A DNA stretch of 64,000 nucleotides from Perognathus longimembris pacificus (taxonomy: Eukaryota > Chordata > Mammalia > Rodentia > Heteromyidae): positions 41,529,562 through 41,593,561 of the forward strand of contig NC_063168.1 of NCBI RefSeq assembly GCF_023159225.1, read 5' to 3'. How positions within the stretch are numbered: position 1 is the stretch's first letter; every line of letters starts with the position of its first letter. This document shows, one piece after another, positions 46,263-59,016 of this stretch. The translations under genes were made by a program, and so were the position numbers. Below the pieces are notes generated by a model, which saw only the letters and a list, made by a program, of their open reading frames with translations, did no database searches and was not told where the DNA came from.

Positions 46263-47406
46263 ACAAACAAACAAAAAGCTCATCAATTTGAGAACAATAG
46301 TACTTAACTTTTTAGTTACCCATTGAAGGCTAAGTATGTACAGTAAAGAAATAATATGAGCATCATTATTTTTAATTTGTTTATTTTTCTAAGTTCACAC
46401 TCAAACCAAGTGAACAAGAGTCCTTTGAACAATAATGCCTAAGAAACTATTGTGAATTTCTTCCTACCTTATCTGACATGTGAAAATATTTTATTCTCCA
46501 GAAGAATAAATTTAGTGCCACTCAGATGTAGTATATGAGCACTTTGTTTGCATTTGTTTCTTATACCATTTTTCCAGTGAGAATTTCTTGTGGATTTCAT
46601 ACATATAAACAAATATCTGAGTACTTCAGAAATGAGCAAACATAGTTTCACTTTAACAAAATGTTTATGTTTTAGAATATATACAAGTATTTCATCATTT
46701 TTCTGGTTTGATTCCAAGTGTTAAAGCTGTAATTGAGGAGGTTACCACTCTGTGAGCTCTTTGATGAATAGAGATGAACATTAATATGGCTTCATTAACA
46801 TTCTGGTCTCTGCATACATTCTACTATTATTCAGCTGGGGGAATAACATCTCTCTCCTTGCCTGTTTTACTTCAATTTGGTTTTCCCATCTCATCTTTTA
46901 CTCTTCCCCTTCTCTTGACTAGTCATGCTCACCTTGCCTACACCATCAAGACAGATTTCACAGGGAGAATTTGAGGTAGAATGATATCCTGCAGTATACA
47001 ACAGAGATGGTCCAAATACCAAGCCTGAAGACTTACAGTTTTATCTGGCCTGATGTTATGATGAAAGAACAGTATTTGCTTCTGGGGAGAGGATGATGGA
47101 CCAGAACTGTTGGCATTTGAATTGAGAGTGCATTGAAATCTGTCAGATAAGTTTATGGCTTAGATAAGAAATAGGGAGTTCTGGATAAAGGGTTGAACTG
47201 AAGAGAAGTAAGGGTGAAGGGAAGAGAGTGAGAGGAGGGAAGAAGAGAGCCATCATCCAAGTTTCTGCCAGTGCACCATTTGCAAATAGACTCATAGTGA
47301 GACAATAGTGAAGAATTTCTCCCCATGAAACTCAGGAGGAAAAATTTTAAGGAATAATTTTCATTGGGACATTCAGCATTAGGAAGGACTGTTTGTTCCT
47401 CATTTA
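46263..47406. other. Unique sequence
   Basis: Nothing recognised. A purine-rich stretch lies at 47200-47250. Confidence 0.4.
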
Positions 47407-47420
47407 AGAAAACTATTATG

Positions 47421-47641
47421 GGCTGGGGATATAGCCTAGTGGCAAGAGTGCCTGCCTCGGATACACGAGGCCCTAGGTTCGATTCCCCAGCACCACATAT
47501 ACAGAAAATGGCCAGAAGCGGCGCTGTGGCTCAAGTGGCAGTGTGCTAGCCTTGAGCGGGAAGAAGCCAGGGACAGTGCTCAGGCCCTGAGTCCAAGGCC
47601 CAGGACTGGCCAAAAAAAAAAAAAAAAAAAAAAAAAAAGAA
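47421..47641 (+). mobile_element. IDL-Geo SINE, young-looking
   Basis: Near-consensus dimer with CpGs retained ('cctcggatacacgaggccct', 'ccagaagcggcgctgtggct') and a 27-bp A-tail. Perfect 14-bp target-site duplication 'agaaaactattatg' (47407-47420 and 47642-47655). One of the least decayed copies. Confidence 0.95.
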
Positions 47642-47655
47642 AGAAAACTATTATG

Positions 47656-48586
47656 AAAGTGAAGATGAAGTGGAGATTTGTAGAAATGAATGTCTGCTAT
47701 GGTCGTATTATTAACCCTAGTGAGACTTTATTACTGGAGTGACTTTTAATACTAAGTTTATTTTCTCCTTGGAAAATTCTATAACCCAATGGAAACCATT
47801 TTCAAATGTATTCTATTTTCTTAACATTCCTATTTTCCCATGGGCTCTTTACAATGTCACTTCTCTGTACATGATATTTGCAGCTGACTCTTCCTCTTAT
47901 TTAGTCTCTGGGCTCTTAAATATGTCACCTCTTTCCACATAGTACCTAGAGCTGAACTCTCCTAATTTGCATATGAGCTTTTAGCAAATTCTTTCTAGAG
48001 CACTTCCGCTGAAAGCACATGAATCAAAGTCTACACCTTCAATACAGATAGGTCTTCTTGTCTGTCTATCCTAATCTATCTATCTATCCTATTCTGTCTG
48101 TCAATCCTAATCTACTGTGAGTCTTGCCTCTTTGCAGTTCCTTTGGGTTTTGTAGTCTATTGTTAAATACTTGATATCAGTGAGTGCACTCTAATAGTTT
48201 GATGACACCACTTTTTACTTTCAACTAGACTGTGAACACTTACAGGAACAGAAAGGTTTGAGGAGTCACAGTCTGCATGGGAAAAAAAAAAACAGGCTAG
48301 AATGGAAAAGCACACTAGATTAGATTTTTTAAATCAAAGTTTTGAATGGTATAGAAGCTTTCAGAAATAAGACCCCAAACCTTCAAAGAAAATTGCCTAT
48401 ATTTTATGTTTAGAGTTGCTTAAGCCATATAGAATTGTTACTGGGTCAAAAACACTATTAATAATAATTTACAAGGAGGAAAAAAACCAGTAAGATGTTT
48501 TCATTCTGATTCTTCTTGCCCTTTCTGTGTAGAATCTCTTCCTCCCAGGTATGGAGCAGGTAGGTAGAAACAACCAAGTCTTACAT
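47656..48586. other. Unique sequence with degenerate TCTG/TCTA repeats
   Basis: Imperfect tetranucleotides at 48055-48115. Nothing else recognised. Confidence 0.45.
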
Positions 48587-48603
48587 AGAAAGATGGAGGA
48601 AGA

Positions 48604-48693
48604 GTCTACCGCCATACCACCTTGAATGCGCCTGATCTTGTCTGATCTCGGAAGCTAAGCAGGGTCAGGCCTGGTTAGTACTTGGATGGGAGA
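48604..48693 (+). pseudogene. 5S rRNA retropseudogene, 3'-truncated
   Basis: The first 90 nt of mammalian 5S rRNA (family length 121) are present, from 'gtctaccgccataccacctt' to 'ttagtacttggatgggaga'. By comparison with the 5S sequence as I know it there are about six changes, four at CpG sites. The A box and intermediate element are recognisable but the C box is cut. A perfect 17-bp direct repeat 'agaaagatggaggaaga' flanks it (48587-48603 and 48691-48707, sharing 'aga' with the 5S end). This is a target-site duplication, so the copy was made from RNA, although it has no A-tail. Confidence 0.92.
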
Positions 48694-48984
48694 AAGATGG
48701 AGGAAGATCAAAATAATATTTCTGGGTACTGTGGCTAACTAGGGCTCCCAGTTTCTATCCTGAGAAGGTAGAATTCTGGGTTATATGGCCTGCTATGAAG
48801 AAGAAAGGGGAGCAAGAAAAAGAGAGGCAGGAGAAAGTCATATACTTTGTTTCTGTCCTACAGTTTGAAGCTCTATGCCAAGCACAATACTTTGAGGCAT
48901 CAACTTCTGGGCTCAAACATTGCTGAAAGACAGTTCTCATTACTTTAAAGTGAATTCTCCTTTACCATTTTGTTTTGTTTTGCT

Positions 48985-49224
48985 TGTGTGAGTATCAGAG
49001 TTTTAAACCAGTGCATTGTTTTCTCTCTTAGCATTTTTTTTTTCCTCATGGCTGGCATTCTGTGACTGGAGCCATGCCTCCAGCCCTACATTTTACTGTT
49101 TAATTGGAGATGGAGTCTTGCAGACTTTTCTGCCTGGGCTGGCTTTGAACATTTATCCTCTAGGGCTCAGCCACCTGAGTAGCTAGGATTGTAGGCCTGA
49201 GCTATTGGAGCTATTGGTGCCCAA
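48985..49224 (-). mobile_element. Composite SINE (B1-like plus Geo-like)
   Basis: Antisense order: 'ggcattctgtgactggagcc', 'gtttaattggagatggagtc', 'ctgcctgggctggctttgaa', 'agccacctgagtagctagga', 'ttgtaggcctgagctattgg'. Confidence 0.68.
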
Positions 49225-51870
49225 GTTCCTGTTAGTTTTTGCATAGTTACCTTGGTAATAGGCACATCAATGATGTTGAGGAAATACTTATTGATTGACT
49301 TATAATCTTTCCTGAATAGTGAGAAAGAGAACATCAATGATAAGTTAAGCTACTCAATTGATCTGAAAACCATGTGCAGTTAAAGAAGAGCAACATGATC
49401 ATACTGGAAACATCAGTAACTCCTCTTCTCTATTTATGATAAATCAGAGCCTGAGCACTTAAACTAGTCAAAATTTCTTTATGTCTCCAGCATGAAATCC
49501 AATCAAGGATTTGCTTGCTGCTGTTTCCTACATCCACCTCCAAGTACCATTGTAACATATATGCTAGTTGTGATTATTTTTAATGTTTTCACATCTTGTT
49601 GTTTTTTAACACAAAGTTGGTCTGGTAGAAGTTGTTTTCAATTTAAAGCTCTAGATTATCCTGGCATATCCCATTATTTATAATTGCAGCAGCTATTTTG
49701 CCAACAGCTTCCAAAAATAATTAAATGCAATCTTCTTGAAAGGTAAATCTGAAAGCCTGAACTTATTGCTGCATCTACAGAGAATGGGCTCTCCATTTTA
49801 ACCTCCCTCTGAACCAAGCTCTCATTTCCTAGAAGCGGGGGAAGCAAGCACAAAACCTTTTGTAATGTTTTTATTTTCTTATCCTCAAATGAAATGTGAG
49901 CTCCATTTTCACCTTTCCTTAGAGCTCTATCCTCTTGGTATTAAGCAATAAGTGGGCTCCCTGCCAGGAATCTGTATGTGAAACCTGACCTCAGGATTAA
50001 TTTGTTTAATCTAGTATGATATCTTCCTTAATTCTAACTTGCCTAGGACACCTGTTTAAAATTCCTCCCTCACACTAATAAATTTCTCAGTCTAATTTAA
50101 AATACATAATTTGGAGGGTTTTATCCTGTGAGTCTGAGATGAGCTTTAAAAATCATCTGATTCATTGTCCCTCTAGCTATTAATTTCTTGTCTCAAAGCC
50201 TTTCTGGTGGGTTGAAATCATCTGCTATTAACGTGGATGCTTTGCTTGTGACCTCTATTTTTTCCTCAGTTAACCTCATATGCTCACCAGTATCACTTGC
50301 TCCTGGCTATCTCTTATTTCCCTGGTTGATCCACATTTTTATTAAAACTTTGGATTTGAGAAATCTTTTTGAACTGTAATTATTTCTTCATGATTGTTTC
50401 TCTATTCCCAGTGCAAGTCACTTTTTACCTCATACAGGAGTTATCAGAATAAAATGTAGACTGCTACTTAGGCCTTTAAATGGAAGGTAATTTCCATTAT
50501 TAATTTTTAAATGTGACATCAGCATTTAGAAGGAGATTCAGGGTATTCAGTTTGAAAATTAGGTTTCTCACAAGCTCAGACATTCATACAGAGCTGTGAA
50601 ACAATTTTCAGATATATTTTTGGCATTGCTTTTTAAATTTCTTTTTAATGTTTATTTTTATTATATTTGAGTAGTTTTAAAAAAAGGAGTTTCAATTCAA
50701 GGTGTTAATTTTTTAGTAAATACATTTTGATCAGTGTCACCTCTGCCACCATTCCCCTGCAACTGTCTCAATTGCACCCATTCCTTTATTTACCTGGTTC
50801 TCTTTTCACATTAGTACATTGAATATTATTGACATTACTTTTACAACATGTAATACTGATGATCTCAAGATTAGTGTAAAAGGCAAAGTAATATTACTAT
50901 CTTTAAAATGGTTGAATTGTTTTTCTATAATCTTAAAGTTAAATCTTAAACTTAAAGTTAGTATTGCTGTACTAATAATAAAATCAATCATTTAATCCAC
51001 CTGCCTGGATGAATACATACATTTTCTCTTTGAATCAGAAAACAAAATAGATACATTCTTCCTGATTTCACAAACAAGAAAATGACAGCCCTGACATTTG
51101 CTCCTGGCTATCTGTAAGATAGTTTAAGTCATTGTGTAGCATCCAAGCATTGGGGAAAATGTAGCTCAAATAAAATCTGAATATGCTCTGGTAGCCTTTT
51201 TTTTTAAACTACTGACTTTACTAAAATCTCTCGCCAAAATTCCATAGCAATTAAACTGTTGCATATAACTGTCTTAAAACGGAACACTTTCAATCTAGAA
51301 ATAAGCAGTCCCTATCTATTAGTGCTACTGGCTTTCCGATCTTTGGCATGCCTGGTAAGTCGGGCAAAGGTGTATGTTCTGAGGAGAAATAGTAATTTCC
51401 CCCCTTCCTCTTTTAATGTTTCTCTTTTAACCTCAGGCTGGACCAGTCACGTCCTTTCATTCCTTGAGGACATTACTTATGTGTGAAATGTTCAGTTTAT
51501 TTTTTTCTTCTGTCTTTTTTCTTCCGTTATTATTCTGCTTATTTGAGTGTGGAAGTAAAAATGTGTAAAGAAGGAAAAGAGGGAAGAAGAGGTGAGGGGA
51601 CATACTTTTACCTTTTATAACACAAAGAATTAATGATTAAAGTTAACATCTTTACATTGACAGTATTTTTTTCCTCTGGAAAAGAATTTGCCAGAAAACA
51701 ACTGAGATGTGTGAATGAACACATTGGAAGAAGTCAATACCTGCTATTGTCCTTAGGACTCCAGGTTCTAAAAGTAGTGACTTGTCTCTCTAGAGAAAAA
51801 AAAATCTACTTTGCAATGTTAGTTTAAATACTTATGTATGCGTTGTCATTTCTAACCAAGAGAAGATACA
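49225..51870. other. Mostly unique AT-rich sequence
   Basis: A weak resemblance to the old L1 3' UTR in antisense is seen at 50640-50800. No gene recognised. Confidence 0.4.
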
Positions 51871-51872
51871 AA

Positions 51873-51875
<3 letters not shown>

Positions 51876-51918
<43 letters not shown>

Positions 51919-52099
51919 TCCTGGGGCTTAGACTGGGCCTGAGCACTGTCCCTGGCTTATTTTTGCTCAAGGCTGGCACTTCACCACTTAAGCCACAATG
52001 CCACTTCTGGCTTTTTCTATATATGTGGTGCTGAGGAATCGAACCTAGGGCTTCATATATGTGAGGCAAGCACTCTACCAGTAGGCCATATTCCCAGCC
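51876..52099 (-). mobile_element. IDL-Geo SINE with (ATT)n tail
   Basis: A pure TTA/ATT run (51876-51916) is directly joined to the Geo monomer 'cagtcctggggcttagact', and the ID part ends 'cccagcccc' at 52099. Possible target-site duplication 'agaagatac' (51862) and 'agaagttac' (52101), 8 of 9. Confidence 0.88.
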
Positions 52100-52100
52100 C

Positions 52101-53538
52101 CAGAAGTTACTTTTTAAAGGACACATTGATGTTAAGTTATTTTTTTTTTAATAAGAAGTGGTAGGAAGAGAAGCCAACTCAATATTTTGAAATATCAATA
52201 TTTTAGAATAGGAAGAAATCAATCAAGAAAAGCTAGAAAAAATTGAATGGATATCCTGGTTAAAGAAGGATTAATTTTGAAAAGTCAGTTCTTGACCTAC
52301 CTTCTCCAGATGATATCATTAGGACTGTCCTTAGTTACTTTATCAAAGCAGAGGATAAGATGGATTCTGGAAGATTTTCATATATTTCTAATCTACTGTT
52401 TTAAAATTTGTAGTTTTGAATAACATTATTAAGATACAGAGAGAAGGATTTCCTTTTTTTTTTCAATTGCCACTGACAAAGAAGGAAGTAGAAATGAAGA
52501 CAGAAAATTAGAGCATCATTGTTTTGGTAAAAATGTTCTTCAGCTTCTGCTACTTAATAATTGTGGCATTATCATGAAGAAAATAAATTGTGACATGTTA
52601 TTGACAGGCGTCATAGAACCAAGATTGAAATGTCCCAAGGCTCTCAGATTAGACAAAATAAATAATTAATAAAGTTTGAAAAACAAATCATGTTCTTTCA
52701 GGGCAAATGAATTATCAATTCAAAAAGTTATGAAACTGGTGAAAGTATATTTAGTTAGCTTAGCGAGGATGGCATCATAATATTTTTCAAAATCACTATT
52801 AAAGGAGAGCTGGGTGTTATGAGTGTGCAAAGATGCCCTTAGTATCAATATGTCCATAAGCATTGATTTGTATTTTTATTTTCAGATGATTCATGATCAT
52901 TCATTACTTTCCATTAAGTAATTGAGAATTAAATAACCCTGTGAGTATTACTCTTTCAAGATAATCATGTTATGTATTTTGTTGTTATATATAAACTGTA
53001 TAAAGACAGTTCATTATGAAAATTCACACATGCATATATTAAATTTTTACCAGGTTAATTCTCCTTTTCTTGTGCTTGTATATTCTAGAAAAATACTGGA
53101 GAATGGTGTTCAAAAAAGCAATGTGGACTATGTGACAATTTTATACAGGTTAAGTACTTAATTAAAAAATCTGAAATCTGAAATTCTGTAAAATCTGTTA
53201 GTGTATGACATAACCACAGTGTAAATTTTCACACTTGGCTTCATGTACCCGTAACAGAGGTACATAAAAAATAGTGTACCGGTAGCACTTGTGTGTGCAT
53301 CTTTGTTTACTTTGTAACAAGCCTTACAGACAGGTGTAAACAGTAAATCTTTTTTTAGCAACCCAGAACTGATTGTTGAATATGAGATTTTGGTACAAGT
53401 AAAAAGGAATATGAATCCTATAGTAGTTGGCAATGTGGGGGTTTGTTAACCCGCAGTGATTGGCTCTGAGAAGAAAGTTGATTCAAAAGCTAAAAAATAT
53501 TGTACCTTCAACCTATATGTACATGTAAAATATAAATG
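52101..53538. other. Unique AT-rich sequence
   Basis: Nothing recognised. Confidence 0.4.
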
Positions 53539-53628
53539 AGGGCTGGAAATGTGCCTTAGTGGTAGAGTGCTTGCCTAGCATGTATGAGACCCTGAGTTTG
53601 ATTCCTCAGCATCACATGAACAAAAAAA
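53539..53628 (+). mobile_element. Monomeric ID-like SINE
   Basis: 'gagggctggaaatgtgcctt', 'agtggtagagtgcttgccta', 'gcatgtatgagaccctgagt', 'ttgattcctcagcatcac' and an A-rich tail with no Geo part. Confidence 0.8.
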
Positions 53629-53822
53629 AACAAAGAAAAGAAAATTAAAAGAGGAAAGATTTAAAAATGTCTCTAACCAATTAGCTTGCTTAGTTCACAA
53701 GTGCCAACTATAGCAAAGCCAGTGAGAAAACAACTATACATCAGACATTTACATGACTTCCACAATTAAGTTCAAAATAATTTAAATGATTTTCACATTT
53801 AGATTTAAGTGTTTAAAGTATC

Positions 53823-53852
53823 ACACACACAAACATACACACAAACACACAC
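53823..53852. repeat. (CA)n microsatellite, interrupted
   Basis: CACACA, AACA and TACA units visible directly. Confidence 0.85.
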
Positions 53853-53978
53853 TCCAAATCTTAAAAATAAATCTGTAATAAAATCCACATCTGATCCCAT
53901 TTTGATTAAGGGATATTAAATTTGTATCATATCTTCAACCATCCTTTTCAATCATTCTTTTTATATTGAATTTCATGC

Positions 53979-53985
<7 letters not shown>

Positions 53986-54010
<25 letters not shown>

Positions 54011-54202
54011 GGCCAGTCCTGGGCCTTGGAATCAGGGCCTGAGCACCATCCCTGGCTTCTTCCTGCTCAAGGCTAGCACTCTGCCACCTGAGCCACAGCG
54101 CCACTTCTGGCCGTTTTCCATATATGTGGTGCTGGGGAATCGAACCAAGAGCTTCATGTGTAGGAGGCAAGCACTCTTGCCACTAGGCCATATTCCCAGC
54201 CC
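53986..54202 (-). mobile_element. IDL-Geo SINE, 'ctacacatgaag' variant
   Basis: Long T tail, near-consensus dimer, perfect 13-bp target-site duplication 'tcatgctgatttt' (53973-53985 and 54203-54215). It shares with 22704-22920 'aaccaagagcttcatgtgta' and 'ggaggcaagcactcttgcca', marking a subfamily. Confidence 0.95.
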
Positions 54203-54215
54203 TCATGCTGATTTT

Positions 54216-57200
54216 AATACAAGTTTTTGTACATGAGAATATAGTGAGATTGATTTAGTTGGTAGTAACCATTTACAGACATGTCATATGTTACTAGCTA
54301 CTTGCTGGACTCAGAAGTACATATCCATGGTGCACATGTCCATATGTGGAAATTGTTCAACTTCTGGCAAGTTATAGCCAGGAATAAATCTTATGAATCA
54401 ACTAAGCCAACTGCCTGTTGCAGAAAGAAAAGAACAACTCATTCTGCATGTCTCTCAAAGTTTTACATGTTCATATTTGCTGACACAAAAAATATTGAAG
54501 GTAGAACACTTACTTTTCTCTAAGTACGCTTTATGTTCATTTTAATTAATTAATATAATAGTATGGTCATGATTAATGTTCATCTTTGCTATGAAAATTT
54601 ATTTATGCATGCTAAAATCTGACAAAGGAGTGTTTTCCTAAGGCTTCTGAAGAGCTTCACAATCTGCACAACTAGGAAGACCTTGCAGGAGTTACAGGAA
54701 AATATTCATTTCTCTGAATAACTTTTCTAGTTATATTTATGCACAAGAGAATTTTATAGTGTTTGGTGAAAATCTTATACAAATAACAAATAATAGTAAT
54801 CATGTGTTTGTAACTGCTAACATGCTATGAATTGTCCAGTTTGCTAATCATTGAATATAGCAAGTTTTGGAGGAATTGCTGCTCATCTAGAGCCCATAGT
54901 TAGAAGTTTCTCTTGGCCAGAAAGCAGTGAAATTGAGGCAACAGACTGCAGTGTAAAGCTGTTCATTACATACTTTTGCTCTGTTCTAAGTGATTTGTAT
55001 ACATTTACTCATTTAATCCTTACAGTTTCTATGCAGAGTATTGTTGCTCTCATTTTTGTATATCAAGAAATAAAAGATACATAGACTTTAAGTTGCTCAA
55101 AGTTATTCACTGATGAACTATGGTTTGGGAATTTAAGTACAGACATTTTACTCTAGAGCATCTCAAATGAACCACTAGGATATTGGCCATGGCTTTCCAA
55201 ATTCCTTGCAGTTTGAGACTGTAGCCTCTTTTGGACAAGCAAGATTACACATTGTTATATAATTTAGTGTCCACCTACATTTTTTTTTTTACAACCCAAC
55301 AAGGTATTGTTTAATCAAACCCCACTCACTGGAGTGGATACTAAAATATGGAGTTGAGGTAAGTCAGTGAATCTTACCTTGAACTTCAGAACAGTGCGCA
55401 ATTCATGGAGGGCGAGAAATTGATCTCATGAAACCCCTCCAATGATGCAACTTCACTGAATATCAATGAGCACTTTTATGTCTCTTTACCAATTCCAAGC
55501 CAACTTGGTCATCAGGAGAAATTATTCATGACTAACAGAAGGTTTAAAACCAGTATCAAACATTGGCTTGGACTTGTAGTTAGGCTTAGTATTATTATGT
55601 ATTACGATTTATATGGTAATAAGTATAAACTTTTGAAACCATATATTGAATTTTTTCTCCGTATTTTGCCGTGAAATATTTTTAAAAAATTTATTGTGTC
55701 TCTTCTGATGTATGACTTCACCTTTTCTTCCTTCATGTGTCCCTTTGATCGAACACACAAGACGTGTCCCCATGCCACTATGAAGCAATTTTTCTGATGT
55801 TTTCTTATTTATAATTTCACAGTATTCATTGTCCAGGGACTCACGTATACTTTCATATTTTTAACGATCAGTACAATTCCTTTAGGATAAAGCATACGTA
55901 AAAAGAGCACTTGACCAAAAAAAAAATCTTTCCTTTCCTGAATCTCTTTTCTTCTTTTTTCTCCTTAATATTTTAAACCAGATTGTTTGTTTTCATTTCA
56001 TTTTTCAAACAAATAATGTAGATATTTTTATATATCCTAAAAGGTAATAATTTCCTTGACTACAAAAGGTATTTTTGAAATGTTTCTGAATAATTCACAT
56101 TGTATGTAATTCATAAACACTGGCATTGTTGGAGTATGCCTATTCATTTACTCATATGGAAATTATAGGACTTTGTTCCTTATATAAATGACTCTTGCTG
56201 CCTTTTCTACAGCAGCATTTTGTACCCTATGTTATCATTCTTTTATATAATATCTTCCATTTTTCCAAATAAAGTTCTAATTGTGTTAAGATCTCAACTG
56301 TCATATTAGGAATGTTAGAAGATGAAAACTGTTCATATGAAACAATTATACTTTATGGTTCATTTTTTTTCAGCCCTCAGAAGCAGATATTTGTGCCTTT
56401 GGATGTTTTTCTTTCTGAACTGAATGTTTCAAGCATTGCACCTAAGTCTATATACTTGTGCATTTTCTATGTGTACCCATTGATTTTTCCCTGAAAGCAA
56501 TATTTAAAGAAATACAATTCCAAAGTAAAGATAAAATGGGGTTCACCTGCTTGTGACCTCCAAGCCAACAATCCTCATATCTGCAGTGTGACTTTTGCTG
56601 ATGGAGATAAAGGAAATTGTGATAAAAGAAGAAAAGTAATCATTAAAAGCAGTGATCTCAGGATATCTTATAGCCTAGATATGAAAAGTACGCTCTGAAG
56701 TAGGTGAAGGAGGTGAAGTGCTGCTTGAACTTTAGAATTGGTACAATGTCTCATTCCTAATATCACCAGCTGGTCTTTCTAAATCACTACTCCCTAAAGG
56801 AGAGAATAAATAGCAGGAGGCAATTTACCTTGGTAGCCCTGGAAACAAACATTCCATGACAATTACCAAATTGAAGGTAAAAGTAAAAAATTAGGAAGCA
56901 ACTGATAAGAATATCAGGGTAGCTCTTCTGTTCCAAGAAGACATTCTTATAAAAAGGTTGCTAGCATTTTGGACTGAGTTTATAATTCCACTGTGGCTGG
57001 ACCTATATGGATGTGTAAACTGAAGAAAGTTGTCTCTAGCAGAAATATTGCTCTTATTCTACTTTATGTTTTGTTTTCTTCTTTAGCTCCTTTGTTGATC
57101 CCCCAAGCTCCTGGTCACTTTCTTTTCCTTTCATCAACCTTTGGCTATCAAAACCTGTACTCCATTTTTTTTTGTTCTTGGACATGCAGTATAAAAATCA

Positions 57201-57673
57201 GATTGAAATATATCACCTATCTAACCACATTGCCTGAAATGAAAAGGAAAGGCAAGAAAAATAGCTGGTTTGGTAGAATTCCAAGAAGCATCAGGCATGA
57301 GAAAGCCACATGCTTTACTCAGATTTAACATATCTAGCTGCTTCAATTGAGCTAGATAATCACCCATTCATAAGGAAAGGGCTCTTCAGAGAAAGAAAGT
57401 ACTCTCGTTACTAAAACATACTTGTATTAAGGCCGGTATGTCTGGGTTTGTAATAGTCTAAAGGTGATGGATTTTCATATAAACATAATCTCAATTGAAT
57501 TTGTAAAATCAATTTAATTTTGGATAGAAAAAGGACAGAAAGAAGCTAAACTAAAAAAATACAGTGGAAACACAGAATGTTATCCCGTTTTGTCTCTTAG
57601 CCATATCTTCTTCATCTAACACTAGAGGTGTGTTCACACTTCAGATGGCATCTCCTCTTTGCCACAAAATTAG
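54216..57673. other. Long repeat-poor interval
   Basis: About 3.4 kb with no recognised repeat. The 111-codon plus frame at 56993-57328 has no family resemblance. Either unique neutral sequence or undetected old repeats. Confidence 0.4.
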
Positions 57674-58155
57674 TATGGAAAGACCTGGAAAAAATTGTTA
57701 AGTGAAGTATGTCAGACCTAGAGAGATGAAGGTTGCATATTTCCCTCATATGTGGAAGTTAAAAATAGCTCATAAACTAATAAGTAAAGACATTAGGTGG
57801 TATGCAAGTGTACATAAAACATATTAGCTAACATATGGTAGATCTGAAGGAGAACTCAAATAGTGTAACCCCTTAGAAAGGCAAAGACAAAGTTCAACAA
57901 AATGAACACCAGGAAATGGATACTTAAAAGGGGTGGGGTGTGATCATGGGGAGAGCAGATACATGAAGAGGAGAATGTAGTCAAGAGTTCAATGCATATC
58001 CTACAAAATTGAGAAAACAAGGGAATGGTAGAGCTGGGAGGTCTGGGTGAGAATGTTGAGAGGGGTGGCATTGATCAAGATAGATTGTATTCATAACTGC
58101 TCTGTTATATGACAACTATTTTGTATAACTACTTAAAGGTAATTAAAGTATAACT
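57674..58155 (+). mobile_element. Old-type L1 3' end (reference copy)
   Basis: It starts in the last codons of ORF2 ('tatggaaagacctggaaaaa', 'aagtgaagtatgtcagacct') and continues through a long 3' UTR to 'ctgctctgttatatgacaac' and 'taactacttaaaggtaatta'. This continuity ties the old-type 3' UTR to L1. Confidence 0.75.
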
Positions 58156-58499
58156 TTCAAACATATTCATATGGAGCCCAAGCCTTCATAGTTTGACAAG
58201 CAAAATCTCAGTGATCCTCAAACCCACTGCCTTGATCTTATCCTGTGAAAATATGTCAGGTCAGTAAGAGACTGAGAAAAGGAGAAAGATCAACAAGAAA
58301 GGACAATATGATTTCTTAACAGAAAAGCTACTGACAATGGACAAGTGAGTCCACCAGCAGTGAGCTGGACATTATTTAGCTGGCTCTGCCACATGTTCTC
58401 ACTTTTGATTATTTCATTGATAATGTCTTCATGGGATCAAGAGTTCATAATCTGAAATTCTAGATTGGCTCTGGTTTCTAATTACTCCATCTTTAATAA
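58156..58499. other. Unique AT-rich sequence
   Basis: Nothing recognised. Confidence 0.4.
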
Positions 58500-58525
58500 A
58501 GCCATTCTTTCTTTCTTTAATCATT

Positions 58526-58606
58526 TATGTATGTATGTATGTATGTATGTATGTATGTATGTATGTATGTATGTATGTATATATGTATGTATGTATGTAT
58601 TTATTT
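58526..58606. repeat. (GTAT)n microsatellite
   Basis: About 18 units with small interruptions, ending in TTTA units at the tail of the next SINE. Confidence 0.95.
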
Positions 58607-58799
58607 ATTTTTGCCGGTCCTGGAGCTTGAACTCAGAGCCTTGGCACTATCCTGAGCTTCTTTTGCTCAAGGCTAGCACTCTACCACTTGAGCCACAGTG
58701 CCACGTCCAGCTTTTTCTGTTTTATGTGTTAATGACTAATCTAACTCAGGGCTTCATGCATGCTAGGAGCCCTCTACCACTAAGCTACATTCCCAGCCA
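58607..58799 (-). mobile_element. IDL-Geo SINE, older copy
   Basis: Antisense Geo ('tgccggtcctggagcttgaa') and ID parts ending 'cccagcca'. It appears to sit in the A-tail of the next SINE, since 'agccattcttt' at 58500-58510 and 59026-59036 flanks both. Confidence 0.85.
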
Positions 58800-58807
58800 A
58801 ATTTAGC

Positions 58808-59016
58808 CTTTTTTTTTTCTTTTTGCCAGTCCTGGGGCTTGAACTCAAGGCCTGAGCACTGTTCCTGGCTTCTTTTTTCTCAAGGCTAGCACTCTGCCAA
58901 CTTGAGCCACAGTGCCACTTCTAGCCTTTTCTATATATGTGGTGTTGTGGAATTGAACTTAGGGATTTATGTATATGAGGCAAGCACTCTTGCCACTAGG
59001 CCATATTCCCAGCCCC
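58808..59016 (-). mobile_element. IDL-Geo SINE, second of a pair
   Basis: T tail (58808-58825), Geo 'gccagtcctggggcttgaac', ID part ending 'cccagcccc'. Its right flank carries the target-site duplication that matches the sequence left of the first SINE. Confidence 0.88.
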
